From contig JBFWRL010000006.1 in assembly GCA_050248915.1 (NCBI GenBank), positions 1-64,000 of the forward strand: a DNA stretch of 64,000 bases. The letters run 5' to 3'. The notes below the pieces were generated by a model. It made no database searches. It was not told the origin of the DNA and saw only the letters and a program-made list of their open reading frames with translations. Within the stretch, counting starts at the first letter, position 1; the number at the start of each line of letters is the position of its first letter. The DNA comes from GCA-2770975 sp050248915. GTDB lineage: Bacteria > Cyanobacteriota > Sericytochromatia > UBA7694. Shown piece by piece: positions 52,743 through 60,191 of the stretch. A program made the translations under genes and the position numbers.

Positions 52743-54135
52743 CAGACATGCCGTAATAAAGCCCCTTCCTTCAGGTGGGGGATATAAGACATACTCAGCG
52801 AAGCTGGGTCATAACCTTTCAATTATTTTTATTTTATACTAGAAATTTCAGCGTAATATGCAGTATAATACCCTTATGTTAGTGTATGAATTTAAACTCA
52901 AAGGCAAGCCTCATCAGTATCAAGCGATAGATGAAGCCATTCGTGTAGTACAATTCATTAGAAACAAAGCTATACGGTATTGGATGGATAATCGAGGCTC
53001 TGGTAAGAATGACCTCTACAAACTTGCTGCTTCGCTTCCGAAAGAGTTTGAATTTTCAGATAAACTAAACTCAACAGCCCGACAACAAGCCACAGAAAGA
53101 GCTTGGAGTGCTATTTCCAAGTTCTTTGAAAATTGCAAGAAAAAGATTCCAGGTAAAAAAGGGTATCCCAAATTTCAAAAGGACAACCGTTCTGTTGAAT
53201 ACAAACAATCCGGTTGGAAACTGGTGGATGGCTGCAAACGCATCCATTTTTCAGACAAGTGTGGCATAGGCACTCTCAAGCTCATTGGGAAACAATGTCT
53301 GAATCAATTTCAAGACAAGATTAAACGGGTGCGTCTTGTGCGAAGGGCAGATGGATACTACGCCCAATTCTGTCTGGACATTGAGCGCAAAGAACATTTG
53401 ACCAGCACAGGCTCAATTGTAGGCTTGGATATGGGCATCAGTCATCTTTGGACTGACAGCAATGGAGATACCCTTGAAAACCCCAGAACGCTGAAATGTG
53501 CGGAAAAAGCCCTGAAGCAGGCACAGCGCAGACTATCACGTAAACAAAAAGGTTCTTCTAACAGAAAGAAACAAATCAAGCGTTTGGCTAAAAAACATCT
53601 GAAAGTACAAAGACAACGCAAAGACTTCGCTATTAAAGCGGCGAGGGCGCTATACCATTCTCACGACTTGGTTGTTATTGAAAACCTTCAGATAAAAAAC
53701 ATGCTGAAAAACCACAATCTAGCAAAGGCTATCTCAGATGCAAGCTGGCAACAGCTTAAGCGATGGTTAGAATATTTCAGCCAAGTATTTTCCAAGGGCT
53801 TTGTCATTGTCTCCCCCCATCATACCAGCCAAGATTGTAGTGGTTGTTGTGAGCGGGTTGCCAAAAGTCTGAGTGAACGGGTGCATCACTGTGAATCATG
53901 TGGTCTGGAATTAGACCGTGACCACAACGCTGCACTGAATATACTCAGCAAAGGATTAGGCTTAATCGGTACTGTGGGGCACACAGGAACCGGACATCCT
54001 AGAGATGTTGAAACGCCTGAGGAGAGACAAGCCGCTGCTTGAATCTGGAAACAGAAGCAAGTAAGTTTGCTCGGTGAATCAGGAACCCCCGTCATTTTTG
54101 ATGCCCTTTAGGGTACATGGCGGGGAGGATGTCAG
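52743..54135 (+). mobile_element. IS608-like (IS200/IS605 family) element with tnpB only
   Basis: Both ends can be placed by analogy with IS608. Left: TTAC (52739-52742) is followed by exactly 19 bases, ending in the guide tetranucleotide AAAG (52758-52761), and then an imperfect hairpin, CCCC to GGGG (52762-52780). Right: a hairpin with CCCCCG and CGGGG arms (about 54086-54125) is followed ten bases later by TCAG (54132-54135), the counterpart of IS608's TCAA. The element is 1393 bases and much more AT-rich than its neighbours. It carries tnpB but no tnpA, so it cannot move without a transposase supplied elsewhere. There is no target duplication, as expected for this family. Confidence 0.8.
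52876..54042 (+). CDS. tnpB: TnpB RNA-guided nuclease (OrfB of IS200/IS605 family)
   Basis: A 388-residue TnpB from ATG 52876; an ATG at 52858 is also in frame. TnpB is an RNA-guided DNA nuclease, ancestor of Cas12, that cuts empty donor sites to keep the transposon in place. The RuvC active site looks intact: Asp185 (GSIVGLDMGIS), Glu269 (HDLVVIENLQ) and Asp349 (LDRDHNAALN). The zinc ribbon is Cys321-Cys324 and Cys339-Cys342 (CSGCC, then CESCG). The N-terminal wedge/REC part is short but ordered (ATERAWSAISKFFENCKK). The tail GHTGTGHPRDVETPE is encoded where the omega RNA begins. No frameshift or missing residue is seen, so it is probably active. Confidence 0.92.
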   Translation: MLVYEFKLKGKPHQYQAIDEAIRVVQFIRNKAIRYWMDNRGSGKNDLYKLAASLPKEFEFSDKLNSTARQQATERAWSAISKFFENCKKKIPGKKGYPKFQKDNRSVEYKQSGWKLVDGCKRIHFSDKCGIGTLKLIGKQCLNQFQDKIKRVRLVRRADGYYAQFCLDIERKEHLTSTGSIVGLDMGISHLWTDSNGDTLENPRTLKCAEKALKQAQRRLSRKQKGSSNRKKQIKRLAKKHLKVQRQRKDFAIKAARALYHSHDLVVIENLQIKNMLKNHNLAKAISDASWQQLKRWLEYFSQVFSKGFVIVSPHHTSQDCSGCCERVAKSLSERVHHCESCGLELDRDHNAALNILSKGLGLIGTVGHTGTGHPRDVETPEERQAAA

Positions 54136-54151
54136 GCTAAATTCTTCCGCT
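54003..54151 (+). ncRNA. predicted omega RNA (reRNA) of the TnpB element with flank-derived guide
   Basis: In this family the guide RNA is made from the 3' end of tnpB plus the right end of the element, and its 3' part is copied from the flanking DNA. Here the scaffold would include the long right-end hairpin (about 54086-54125), and the guide would begin at 54136 with GCTAAATTCTTCCGCT. The 5' boundary is not visible and the start given is nominal. The matching motif beside the target would be TTAC or TTTAC. Confidence 0.5.
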
Positions 54152-54304
54152 CAGACAGAGTGCCGGTCTGGGATATCTGCTTCTGATTCGTTGAATTTGC
54201 ATGCTTCTTGGAGATCGAAAGATCGAAAGTGAGGAGCACACTCAATTCTCGGCTGCGTCTATGTTAGAATAACAGACAAAATAACATGTCTGAGAGAAGA
54301 TGGG
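54136..54304. other. intergenic region downstream of the transposon
   Basis: This 169-base spacer between the transposon end and the TPR gene should include the promoter of the latter. GATCGAAA is repeated in tandem at about 54218-54233. No gene or clear terminator was found. Confidence 0.35.
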
Positions 54305-55126
54305 ATGCCGCTCATGATGCGCTTGAAACACGTGATTTTGTCGGGGTTGATGTTTACTTTGACTTGGGGGGTTCTGGCCACTGACCTCGAAACCCATTAT
54401 AACCAGGCCAATACCTGGTTGAGCAAAGGGGAGTTCGCCAAAGCGATTGAAGGCTATTCCCAAGTTATCAAACTCGACCCCAAACATGCAGATGCCTATT
54501 TTAATCGGGCAGGTGCTTATAGCCGACTTAAACGCTATCAAGAAGCCTTAAAAGACTATACCAGTGCCATTGAGCAGGTTCCCACCGATGGCGAGGCCTA
54601 CGGCAATCGGGGCTTGATTTATACCCATCTGGGCAAGTTTGAATTGGCTTTGGAAGATTTGAACCTGGCTGTGCAGTTGATGCCCCAAGACGCCGTTCAG
54701 CTTCACAATCGGGGGGTGGTCTTTCAACATCTCAAAAAACAAACCGAAGCGATTCAGGATTTTGATGCAGCTTTAAAAATCGATCCAAAATATGTCAAAG
54801 CTTATACCAATCGAGCACTCAGTTATCTTGCCAATGGAAAATCGGATTTGGCCTTGGCGGATCTGGAACAGGCCTATAAATTGGCTCCCAAAGATCCCCA
54901 GATTTTTGCCCGCCGCGGCCGGATCTATTTTTCGCAACAGAAGTACACACTGGCCATCAAAGAATACACCCAGGCCCTGACCCTGGATCCCAGCCTGACT
55001 GCGGTCTGGTTTAGCCGTGGAACAGCCTGGATGATGCTCAAAAACTGTCCCAAGGCGCAGGCCGACTTTCAACAGGCCTGTAAACGGGGCGATAAACAGG
55101 CTTGTAAAGCCAAATGTGAATCTTGA
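54305..55126 (+). CDS. exported TPR-repeat protein
   Basis: A 273-residue protein with an N-terminal signal peptide (MRLKHVILSGLMFTLTWGVLA) and then six to seven TPR units of 34 residues. Examples are YNQANTWLSKGEFAKAIEGY, AYGNRGLIYTHLGKFELALEDL and IFARRGRIYFSQQKYTLAIKEY, each with the W/Y-L/N-G-Y-A-P pattern. The last 20 residues hold four Cys (KNCPKAQ, ACKRGDKQACKAKC), which may form disulfides in the periplasm. TPR arrays bind peptides or proteins. Starts at 54305, 54314 or 54317 are all possible. It is the first gene after the transposon and shows no link with it. Confidence 0.85.
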   Translation: MPLMMRLKHVILSGLMFTLTWGVLATDLETHYNQANTWLSKGEFAKAIEGYSQVIKLDPKHADAYFNRAGAYSRLKRYQEALKDYTSAIEQVPTDGEAYGNRGLIYTHLGKFELALEDLNLAVQLMPQDAVQLHNRGVVFQHLKKQTEAIQDFDAALKIDPKYVKAYTNRALSYLANGKSDLALADLEQAYKLAPKDPQIFARRGRIYFSQQKYTLAIKEYTQALTLDPSLTAVWFSRGTAWMMLKNCPKAQADFQQACKRGDKQACKAKCES

Positions 55127-55142
55127 AACCCTGCTTTCAAAG

Positions 55143-55183
55143 CCTGAATAATCCTGAATAATCTTGAATGATTAGGGTATAAT
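55143..55183 (+). promoter_or_regulatory. promoter with three 10-bp tandem repeats before the repeat protein gene
   Basis: CCTGAATAAT occurs twice in tandem (55143-55152 and 55153-55162) and is followed by the variant CTTGAATGAT (55163-55172). A perfect -10 hexamer TATAAT follows at 55178-55183. The ten-base period places the copies on one face of the helix, upstream of the -10 box, where an activator could bind. A normal -35 box is not obvious. GGGAGAGAAAG serves as ribosome site further down. Confidence 0.45.
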
Positions 55184-55210
55184 AAGAGAACCAATCCGGG
55201 AGAGAAAGCT

Positions 55211-56743
55211 ATGACATACCAAGACCGTCATTCCCAAGATCAGTATTCCCACGAGCGTCATTCCGAAAACGAAACCAGTTTTGAAGATTCCCAGCAGCGC
55301 CAGAGTGAGCCCGGCCCGAATTCAGAGTCCCATTTTGCCCCACGTGAAAGTGGCAATTACAACCGCGAGGGCGGCGGCAATTATAACCGTGACAATCGCT
55401 ATCAGCCCCGCGAAGGTGGCAATTATAACCGCGAGAGTGGTGGCTATCAACAAGGTGGCAATTATAACCGCGAGGGCGGTGGCTATCAGCAAGGTAGCAA
55501 TTACAATCGTGAGGGGGGCTACAACCGCTACCAACCTCGTGAAAGTGGCAATTATAACCGCGAAGGTGGCAATTACAACCGCGAGGGCGGCGGCTATAAC
55601 CGCGACAATCGCTTCCAGCCCCGCGAAGGTGGCAATTACAACCGCGAGGGCGGCGGCAATTACAACCGTGACAATCGTTTTCAGCCCCGCGAAGGCAGCA
55701 ATTACAACCGCGAGGGTGGTGGCTATCAGCAAGGCGGCAATTATAATCGCGAAGGTGGCTACAACCGCTATCAGCCCCGCGAAGGTGGCAATTATAACCG
55801 CGAAGGCGGCAATTACAACCGCGAGGGCGGCGGCTATAACCGCGACAATCGCTTCCAGCCCCGCGAAGGTGGCAATTACAACCGTGAAGGCGGTGGCAAT
55901 TATAACCAGGGCGGCGGCTATAACCGCGACAACCGCTACCAACCCCGCGAAGGTGGCAATTATAACCGTGAAGGCGGCGGCTATAACCGCGATAATCGCT
56001 ATCAGCCCCGTGAAGGTGGCGGCGGCGGTGGCTATAATCGCTATCAAAACCGCGAAGGCGGCGGTGGCTATAACCGCGATAACCGCTATCAAAGCCGCGA
56101 AGGTGGCGGTGGCTATAATCGCGACAACCGCTATCCCCGCAAAGATTTTGACCGCTCTCGGCCTCCCCGCCGTCAGAGTCCCACGATTGCAATTCAAGAG
56201 TCGCTCTTTCTTTTGCCAGAACACCCCCTTACCCAGGATTTTCAGCGTGCCATTGGCATGGCCAAAGGCACCATTGTTGAGGTGGACCCCCGCAAAAAGC
56301 GCGGCGTGATTGAAATCGAAGGCTTTAAATACAAATTTGAAGACGAACGCCGCCGCGATTTACAAAACAAGTATCCGATTCAGAAGTTTCTGGAGCGTGA
56401 GATTATGTTCGCTTTTTGGCCCACCTATTCACAAAAAGCGGCGCAGTATCGCCAGATTGATGAATCTCCCACGATTAAAATTGCCAATTTGCGCCGCACC
56501 CTGATCAAAGAAAATGCGGTGGAAATCATTGGACAGGTGCTGATGATCGAAGAGGCCCTCTTTGTCATGAGTGTTTTTAGTGCCAGCCAGAAGAAAAAGT
56601 ACATGGTCACAATTTTGGGCAAATATCCTGGTGAAAATGGGGCGTTTATCCAAATGGTGGGCGAGCTTAAAAATGGCGGTATTCACTATCAGAGCCATCA
56701 GGTCTTAAAGCCTGAGGCAGAACCTGTCGCACAAGCGGATTGA
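55211..56743 (+). CDS. low-complexity Tyr/Asn/Arg/Gly-repeat protein with C-terminal globular domain
   Basis: A 510-residue protein of two unlike parts. Residues 1-43 are polar (Gln, His, Ser, Glu). Residues 44-310 are built from short units such as NYNREGG (13 copies of NYNRE), GYNRDNRYQPREGG and GYQQGG, with almost no hydrophobic residue except Tyr. This composition resembles RGG/prion-like regions of RNA-binding proteins that form condensates. Residues about 320-500 look folded (GTIVEVDPRKKRGVIEIEGF, FAFWPTYSQ, EIIGQVLMIEEALFVMSVFS, KYMVTILGKYPG) and may be an OB-like beta domain, but I recognise no family. It has no signal peptide. RNA or nucleoid association is a guess from composition. 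Confidence 0.88.
   Translation: MTYQDRHSQDQYSHERHSENETSFEDSQQRQSEPGPNSESHFAPRESGNYNREGGGNYNRDNRYQPREGGNYNRESGGYQQGGNYNREGGGYQQGSNYNREGGYNRYQPRESGNYNREGGNYNREGGGYNRDNRFQPREGGNYNREGGGNYNRDNRFQPREGSNYNREGGGYQQGGNYNREGGYNRYQPREGGNYNREGGNYNREGGGYNRDNRFQPREGGNYNREGGGNYNQGGGYNRDNRYQPREGGNYNREGGGYNRDNRYQPREGGGGGGYNRYQNREGGGGYNRDNRYQSREGGGGYNRDNRYPRKDFDRSRPPRRQSPTIAIQESLFLLPEHPLTQDFQRAIGMAKGTIVEVDPRKKRGVIEIEGFKYKFEDERRRDLQNKYPIQKFLEREIMFAFWPTYSQKAAQYRQIDESPTIKIANLRRTLIKENAVEIIGQVLMIEEALFVMSVFSASQKKKYMVTILGKYPGENGAFIQMVGELKNGGIHYQSHQVLKPEAEPVAQAD
55340..56139 (+). repeat. tandem and higher-order coding repeats
   Basis: Short units of about 21-45 bases, rich in GGTGGCAATTATAACCGC-type words, fill this stretch. 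A larger block of 240 bases (80 codons) beginning GGCTATCAGC is repeated directly at 55481-55720 and 55721-55960 with scattered, mostly silent differences. The array keeps frame throughout and probably varies in length between strains. Confidence 0.85.
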
Positions 56744-56862
56744 TTCCACGGGCGATTTTATTGTACGATAGAGAGATGTAACGTGGTTTTTTGTGTTTGA
56801 TCCATTTTTTTGTTTTTTAACGCAAAAAACCAGACTCAAATCTGAATTTATTCGCCGGGAAA

Positions 56863-57318
56863 ATGTCATTACCACAGGGAATTATTCCTTTAATCAAAGC
56901 TTATAAAGAGAATCAAATCTCTGTTGATGATTATTTGCACGGTTTGGGCCGTTCTGTCGAGATCTGCGAACATAAAAAAAACCAGCTAAAAACATCTTCT
57001 GTCAAAGCTGCGGATCGCGCTGAATGGGAAAAAATCATTTTACCAGGCTTATTGGCCTGTTTGGATGTCATGATTGGGGCTGCTCTCGAAGCCCGTGAAT
57101 ATGCCTATCGGCCCGAAGAGCAATTGTTGCACAATGTGGTGATGCTCTTTGCTCAAATTGATCAGGCGACTGCGCTTTTGCAGCAGCGTCTGGGTTTGGT
57201 TTCCGCCGAAACCCGCCATGTGGCTTCTGATGCGCTTGAGCATATGCAGGTGGATGCACTTGAAACTGTTTTGGTTCAGCAGGGGTCAGCGGAAGTGGTG
57301 GTCTCCTTGTTTGATTAA
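56863..57318 (+). CDS. hypothetical helical protein
   Basis: A 151-residue protein I do not recognise. It is alpha-helical and acidic throughout, with heptad-like Leu patterns (LLHNVVMLFAQIDQATALLQQRL), no signal peptide and no Cys motif. The start has only a weak GGGAAA site, but the coding pattern is consistent. It is followed 27 bases later by another small gene, and the two are probably co-transcribed. Neither the fold nor the neighbours suggest a function. Confidence 0.7.
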   Translation: MSLPQGIIPLIKAYKENQISVDDYLHGLGRSVEICEHKKNQLKTSSVKAADRAEWEKIILPGLLACLDVMIGAALEAREYAYRPEEQLLHNVVMLFAQIDQATALLQQRLGLVSAETRHVASDALEHMQVDALETVLVQQGSAEVVVSLFD

Positions 57319-57345
57319 GTATGTATTTTTGAAGGGACGCGTTTT

Positions 57346-57657
57346 ATGCAAAATGTAAATAATGTCGTTGGGGCCGGTAAGGTTCAAAAAACAGAGGAGA
57401 GCAGTACCTCTAAAACCTTGGACAGTTTGCGCACCTTGCGCAATGTGGCCTTGGGAACGGCGGCCGTTGGGGGCACAGCCATGGCTGCAGAAGCGGCAAG
57501 TATTGTGGCTTTGCCCGCGGTCATTCCCACGGGTGCTGTAACGGTGGGCGCTTTGGTGACTGCCGGCGCTGCTCACGCCGCCCTCAAATTGGGTGAGTGG
57601 ATGGACGGCATTACCAGCCAAACCAACAAGGCCATGAAACAGGCCACCGGCGAGTAA
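57346..57657 (+). CDS. small hypothetical protein with Ala/Gly-rich hydrophobic centre
   Basis: A 103-residue protein with a good ribosome site (AAGGGA eight bases before the ATG). Residues 1-35 are polar. Residues about 38-85 are rich in Ala, Val, Gly and Thr (ALGTAAVGGTAMAAEAAS, then ALPAVIPTGAVTVGALVTAGAAHAAL) and could form one or two membrane helices. The end is polar with Lys and Gln. The family is unknown. A membrane-associated or pore-like role is possible from composition alone. It probably shares a transcript with the preceding gene, ended by the hairpin at 57684. Confidence 0.65.
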   Translation: MQNVNNVVGAGKVQKTEESSTSKTLDSLRTLRNVALGTAAVGGTAMAAEAASIVALPAVIPTGAVTVGALVTAGAAHAALKLGEWMDGITSQTNKAMKQATGE

Positions 57658-57683
57658 CTGAGATTATAAACCGTGCAAGACAG

Positions 57684-57719
57684 AGCAAGATCAACCTGAC
57701 TGGCGCAGGTTATCTTGCT
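57684..57719 (+). terminator. strong hairpin after the small gene pair
   Basis: AGCAAGA/TCTTGCT and AACCTG/CAGGTT form a 13-pair stem with one internal mismatch and a 7-base loop, 26 bases after the stop codon of the gene at 57346. No long T-run follows, so termination strength is uncertain; it could serve both converging genes. Confidence 0.5.
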
Positions 57720-57777
57720 TGAGCTGTTTGCTGGCTGAGAGCCTGTAAAAGATTTCTGCTGGGTATTTTCGGACCAT

Positions 57778-58938
57778 TTAACCAGTGGCGTGAATGGCGG
57801 TGATCACGTTTTGTAAGTGTTCCCGTTCGGCAGAGCGCAGAACATAGCCGGTATGGCCCATGACCGGATAAAAAATCTCAGCCATGGGTTGTTGGTGAAT
57901 GAGTTCCCCTGAGTATTGCTGCAAAATATCTGCATGGTTCAATTGATAGTTTTTGCCATGTTTTCTGCCCACATAGGCCACATATTCACTGCGATTAGCG
58001 GGCTGTTTTAATTCGCCGCTTAAGAGCACCTCTGCATAGCCTTTGTAGAGATCCCAGTCTCGGGAAAAATTAAACAAATCCATCGATAATCCACCCGGTG
58101 GGCGGATATTGACTTCCAAAGCGACCCATTGGCCATTGGGTTTTTGAAAAAATTCAAAGTGAAAAAAGCGTTCGCAAATACCAAAGATTTTAACGACTTT
58201 TTGGCCGAGGGCTTCCAGTTCAGGAGGAATGTCGCGCAGGACCATGTGATAGAGATCCAGATCGTGGTTGACCACGGTCATGATGCCATTGCTGAAGTAT
58301 TGAGAGAAAGCGGCCACAACTTCACCCTGGGCATTGGTGAGACCGTCGTAAGAATAGAGTTCGCCCTGGATAAACTCTTCCATCAGATAAGCGGTCTCTC
58401 CGGCCTGGTCGAGAAAATGAGTCAAATCAGCCTCTGATTCCAGTTTCCAGGTTTTGGCTGCCCCTACCCCGATATCTGGTTTGACTACGACAGGAAAGCC
58501 CACCTCCGCGATAAAACGGCGACAATCAGCCTCTCCCTGCACCACTTGGCCTGCCGCAACAGGGATTCCCCCGGCACGGTAGAGTTCTTTCATGCGCTCT
58601 TTGCTTTTGATATCGCGAATGCTTTCTTCTCGGGGGCCGGGTATGTCAAATTTAGAGCGCAGATAGGCCTCTGTTTCGAGCCAGTATTCATTGTGGGATT
58701 CGAGCCGATCAATCGGGCCGTAGCGATCAATAAAATGCTGGCAGGCAGCCTCCAATTGGGAGCGGTTGTGCATGTCTTCGACTTTATAATACTCGGTCAG
58801 CGCAGTTTTGATTTGTGGGCTGAGGTCTTCCCAGGCACAGTCAGCGATGCCCAAGACTTTTACCCCCGCTTCGTGTAGGCGTTGCCAGAAGAGTTGAAAA
58901 TTTTCGGGGAAATGGGGAGAAAGACAGACAAACTGCAT
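57778..58938 (-). CDS. ATP-grasp domain protein
   Basis: A 386-residue enzyme starting at ATG 58938 (AAGGAA eight bases upstream); the longer frame to 59049 would overlap the upstream lipoprotein gene. An N-terminal Rossmann-like domain (about 1-90, GVKVLGIADCAWEDL) is followed by an ATP-grasp fold with the ATP-binding lid (VVVKPDIGVGAAKTWKLES), MEEFIQGELYSYDG, and the Mg-binding HFEFFQKPNGQWVALEVNIRPPGG (Glu and Asn). ATP-grasp enzymes join a carboxylate to an amine or thiol by an acyl-phosphate. The closest general type is the carbamoyl-phosphate-synthase-like group used in peptide and amino acid ligation; the substrate is unknown. It is 37 bases after the lipoprotein gene on the same strand. 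Confidence 0.85.
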   Translation of the reverse strand: MQFVCLSPHFPENFQLFWQRLHEAGVKVLGIADCAWEDLSPQIKTALTEYYKVEDMHNRSQLEAACQHFIDRYGPIDRLESHNEYWLETEAYLRSKFDIPGPREESIRDIKSKERMKELYRAGGIPVAAGQVVQGEADCRRFIAEVGFPVVVKPDIGVGAAKTWKLESEADLTHFLDQAGETAYLMEEFIQGELYSYDGLTNAQGEVVAAFSQYFSNGIMTVVNHDLDLYHMVLRDIPPELEALGQKVVKIFGICERFFHFEFFQKPNGQWVALEVNIRPPGGLSMDLFNFSRDWDLYKGYAEVLLSGELKQPANRSEYVAYVGRKHGKNYQLNHADILQQYSGELIHQQPMAEIFYPVMGHTGYVLRSAEREHLQNVITAIHATG

Positions 58939-58975
58939 AGTGTTTCCTTTTTTTGTGCAATGTATTATTTCGTTT

Positions 58976-60016
58976 TTAAGGCTTGGGGGCCAAAACCCGG
59001 ATTTCTTGAATAGAGCGAAAACCACCGCGACCAGAAAGTTCCAATACAATATAACGAGCTTTGGTTCCTTCGGGAAAGGTCATGACCTGATAATCATTTA
59101 TCGCTTCTTGAATCAGTGGCGTGCTTGTTTTTTCGGGGCGCTCCCCTGCAAAAATTTTAAGATTGGCAGAAAAACCAGTGCTCGCCAGCACCAGGGTGCC
59201 AAGTGACTGTGATTTTCCCAGATCCACGCTCACGTCTATAGGTTGATCTGGGTTAAGATCCAAACTGTCTTTGAGCTCGGATTGGTAAAAACCGTCAAAA
59301 AACGGGGGTTTGTTTTGGCCAGCAATTTGCACAGACTGAATCGGCAAGACGGTATGTAAATCGCCTGTGCGAAAGGAGCGAACACTGCTTTTGGCCCGGT
59401 ACTCAGGATAAACAGCGGTGACATCCCACGTATAGCTGCTCTGGTTTTCCAATAATTCCAAGGGCAGGGGGCGGCTTGGAAAGCCGTTCTGGGTCTTCTC
59501 GCTCCAAATCGTGCCGATACGGGCATGTCTGACAGATACCTGGAATTCCAGGTATCTGGCGTCAGGGTTGGGAGCAATTTCCCAGCCAAAACCAATCGGG
59601 ACAGCCTTGTTGAGGGTGTGATTGTTTGGGGGACTGCTGAGGCCATTCCAAAAACGCATGGGGGGCAGTTCCTGTTCACTTTTGAACAGGGCTTTTGATT
59701 GGCTCACCTCACTGCCATCGGGGTGGCTGGCAGAAAATTGAATCTCTATTGCCTGGTCCAAACCCCCTTTGGTTTCAAAGCCCAATAAATCCAAGCGGAA
59801 GCGGCCTTGGGTATCTGTCTCGGGGGAATATGTTTCGCGCGCGGTGACGACTTTCACACGGCCCTGATAAGGCTGGCCTTCAGCGGTTTGGATTTGGCCA
59901 CTGACCCGAACAGCTTCTTTGTCGGAAAAAGGGGAACTCTTGAAAATACCACAGCCCAATAATAGCTGAAAACTCAAGTAAAATGCACCAAAAGTCGGCA
60001 AATATCTCTTTTTCAT
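58976..60016 (-). CDS. lipoprotein with regulatory-like and discoidin-like beta domains
   Basis: A 346-residue lipoprotein. The signal peptide ends LLLGC with the lipidated Cys at 22. Residues about 40-110 resemble a carboxypeptidase-regulatory beta sandwich (VSGQIQTAEGQPYQGRVKVVTARE). A fibronectin-like middle follows (WEIAPNPDARYLEFQVSV, about 145-215). Residues about 240-346 look like an F5/8 type C (discoidin) or NPCBM-like lectin domain (PFFDGFYQSEL, VSVDLGKSQSLGTLVL, ARYIVLELSGRGGFRSIQEIRV). The last would bind sugars at the cell surface. The domain names are by pattern only. GAGGAT lies 8 bases before the ATG. It is the first gene of the pair with the ATP-grasp gene. Confidence 0.75.
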   Translation of the reverse strand: MKKRYLPTFGAFYLSFQLLLGCGIFKSSPFSDKEAVRVSGQIQTAEGQPYQGRVKVVTARETYSPETDTQGRFRLDLLGFETKGGLDQAIEIQFSASHPDGSEVSQSKALFKSEQELPPMRFWNGLSSPPNNHTLNKAVPIGFGWEIAPNPDARYLEFQVSVRHARIGTIWSEKTQNGFPSRPLPLELLENQSSYTWDVTAVYPEYRAKSSVRSFRTGDLHTVLPIQSVQIAGQNKPPFFDGFYQSELKDSLDLNPDQPIDVSVDLGKSQSLGTLVLASTGFSANLKIFAGERPEKTSTPLIQEAINDYQVMTFPEGTKARYIVLELSGRGGFRSIQEIRVLAPKP

Positions 60017-60191
60017 CTTTTTTATCCTCTGGATTGGTCTGGGGTTGAAACGGGCAGGCGTGTGATCTTTGACGGGATAAAGAGATACAAATGTTCCCTC
60101 TATCTAAATGTTGTTGTTTTGTCACATGAATGTGCTGAAGTCCCGGTACAATAGGGTTCACAGCTAAGAACCTGGAGATCTTGTTTTCACT

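Noticed and set aside
52702..52749. N-terminal extension of the GNAT protein
   Set aside because: The extra start codon lies inside the transposon left end, and the ATG at 52701 has a strong AAGGAG site.
55340..56139. Possible CRISPR array, because of many short regular repeats
   Set aside because: Repeat and spacer lengths vary, the units stay in one reading frame and encode protein, and no cas gene is near.
55209..56224. Long open frames on the - strand and in a second + frame through the repeat array (up to 327 codons)
   Set aside because: They arise because the short repeats keep all frames free of stops. The proteins would be monotonous Ala/Ile/Val or Cys/His/Arg repeats, and the + frame at 55211 alone has a ribosome site and a normal-looking C-terminal domain.
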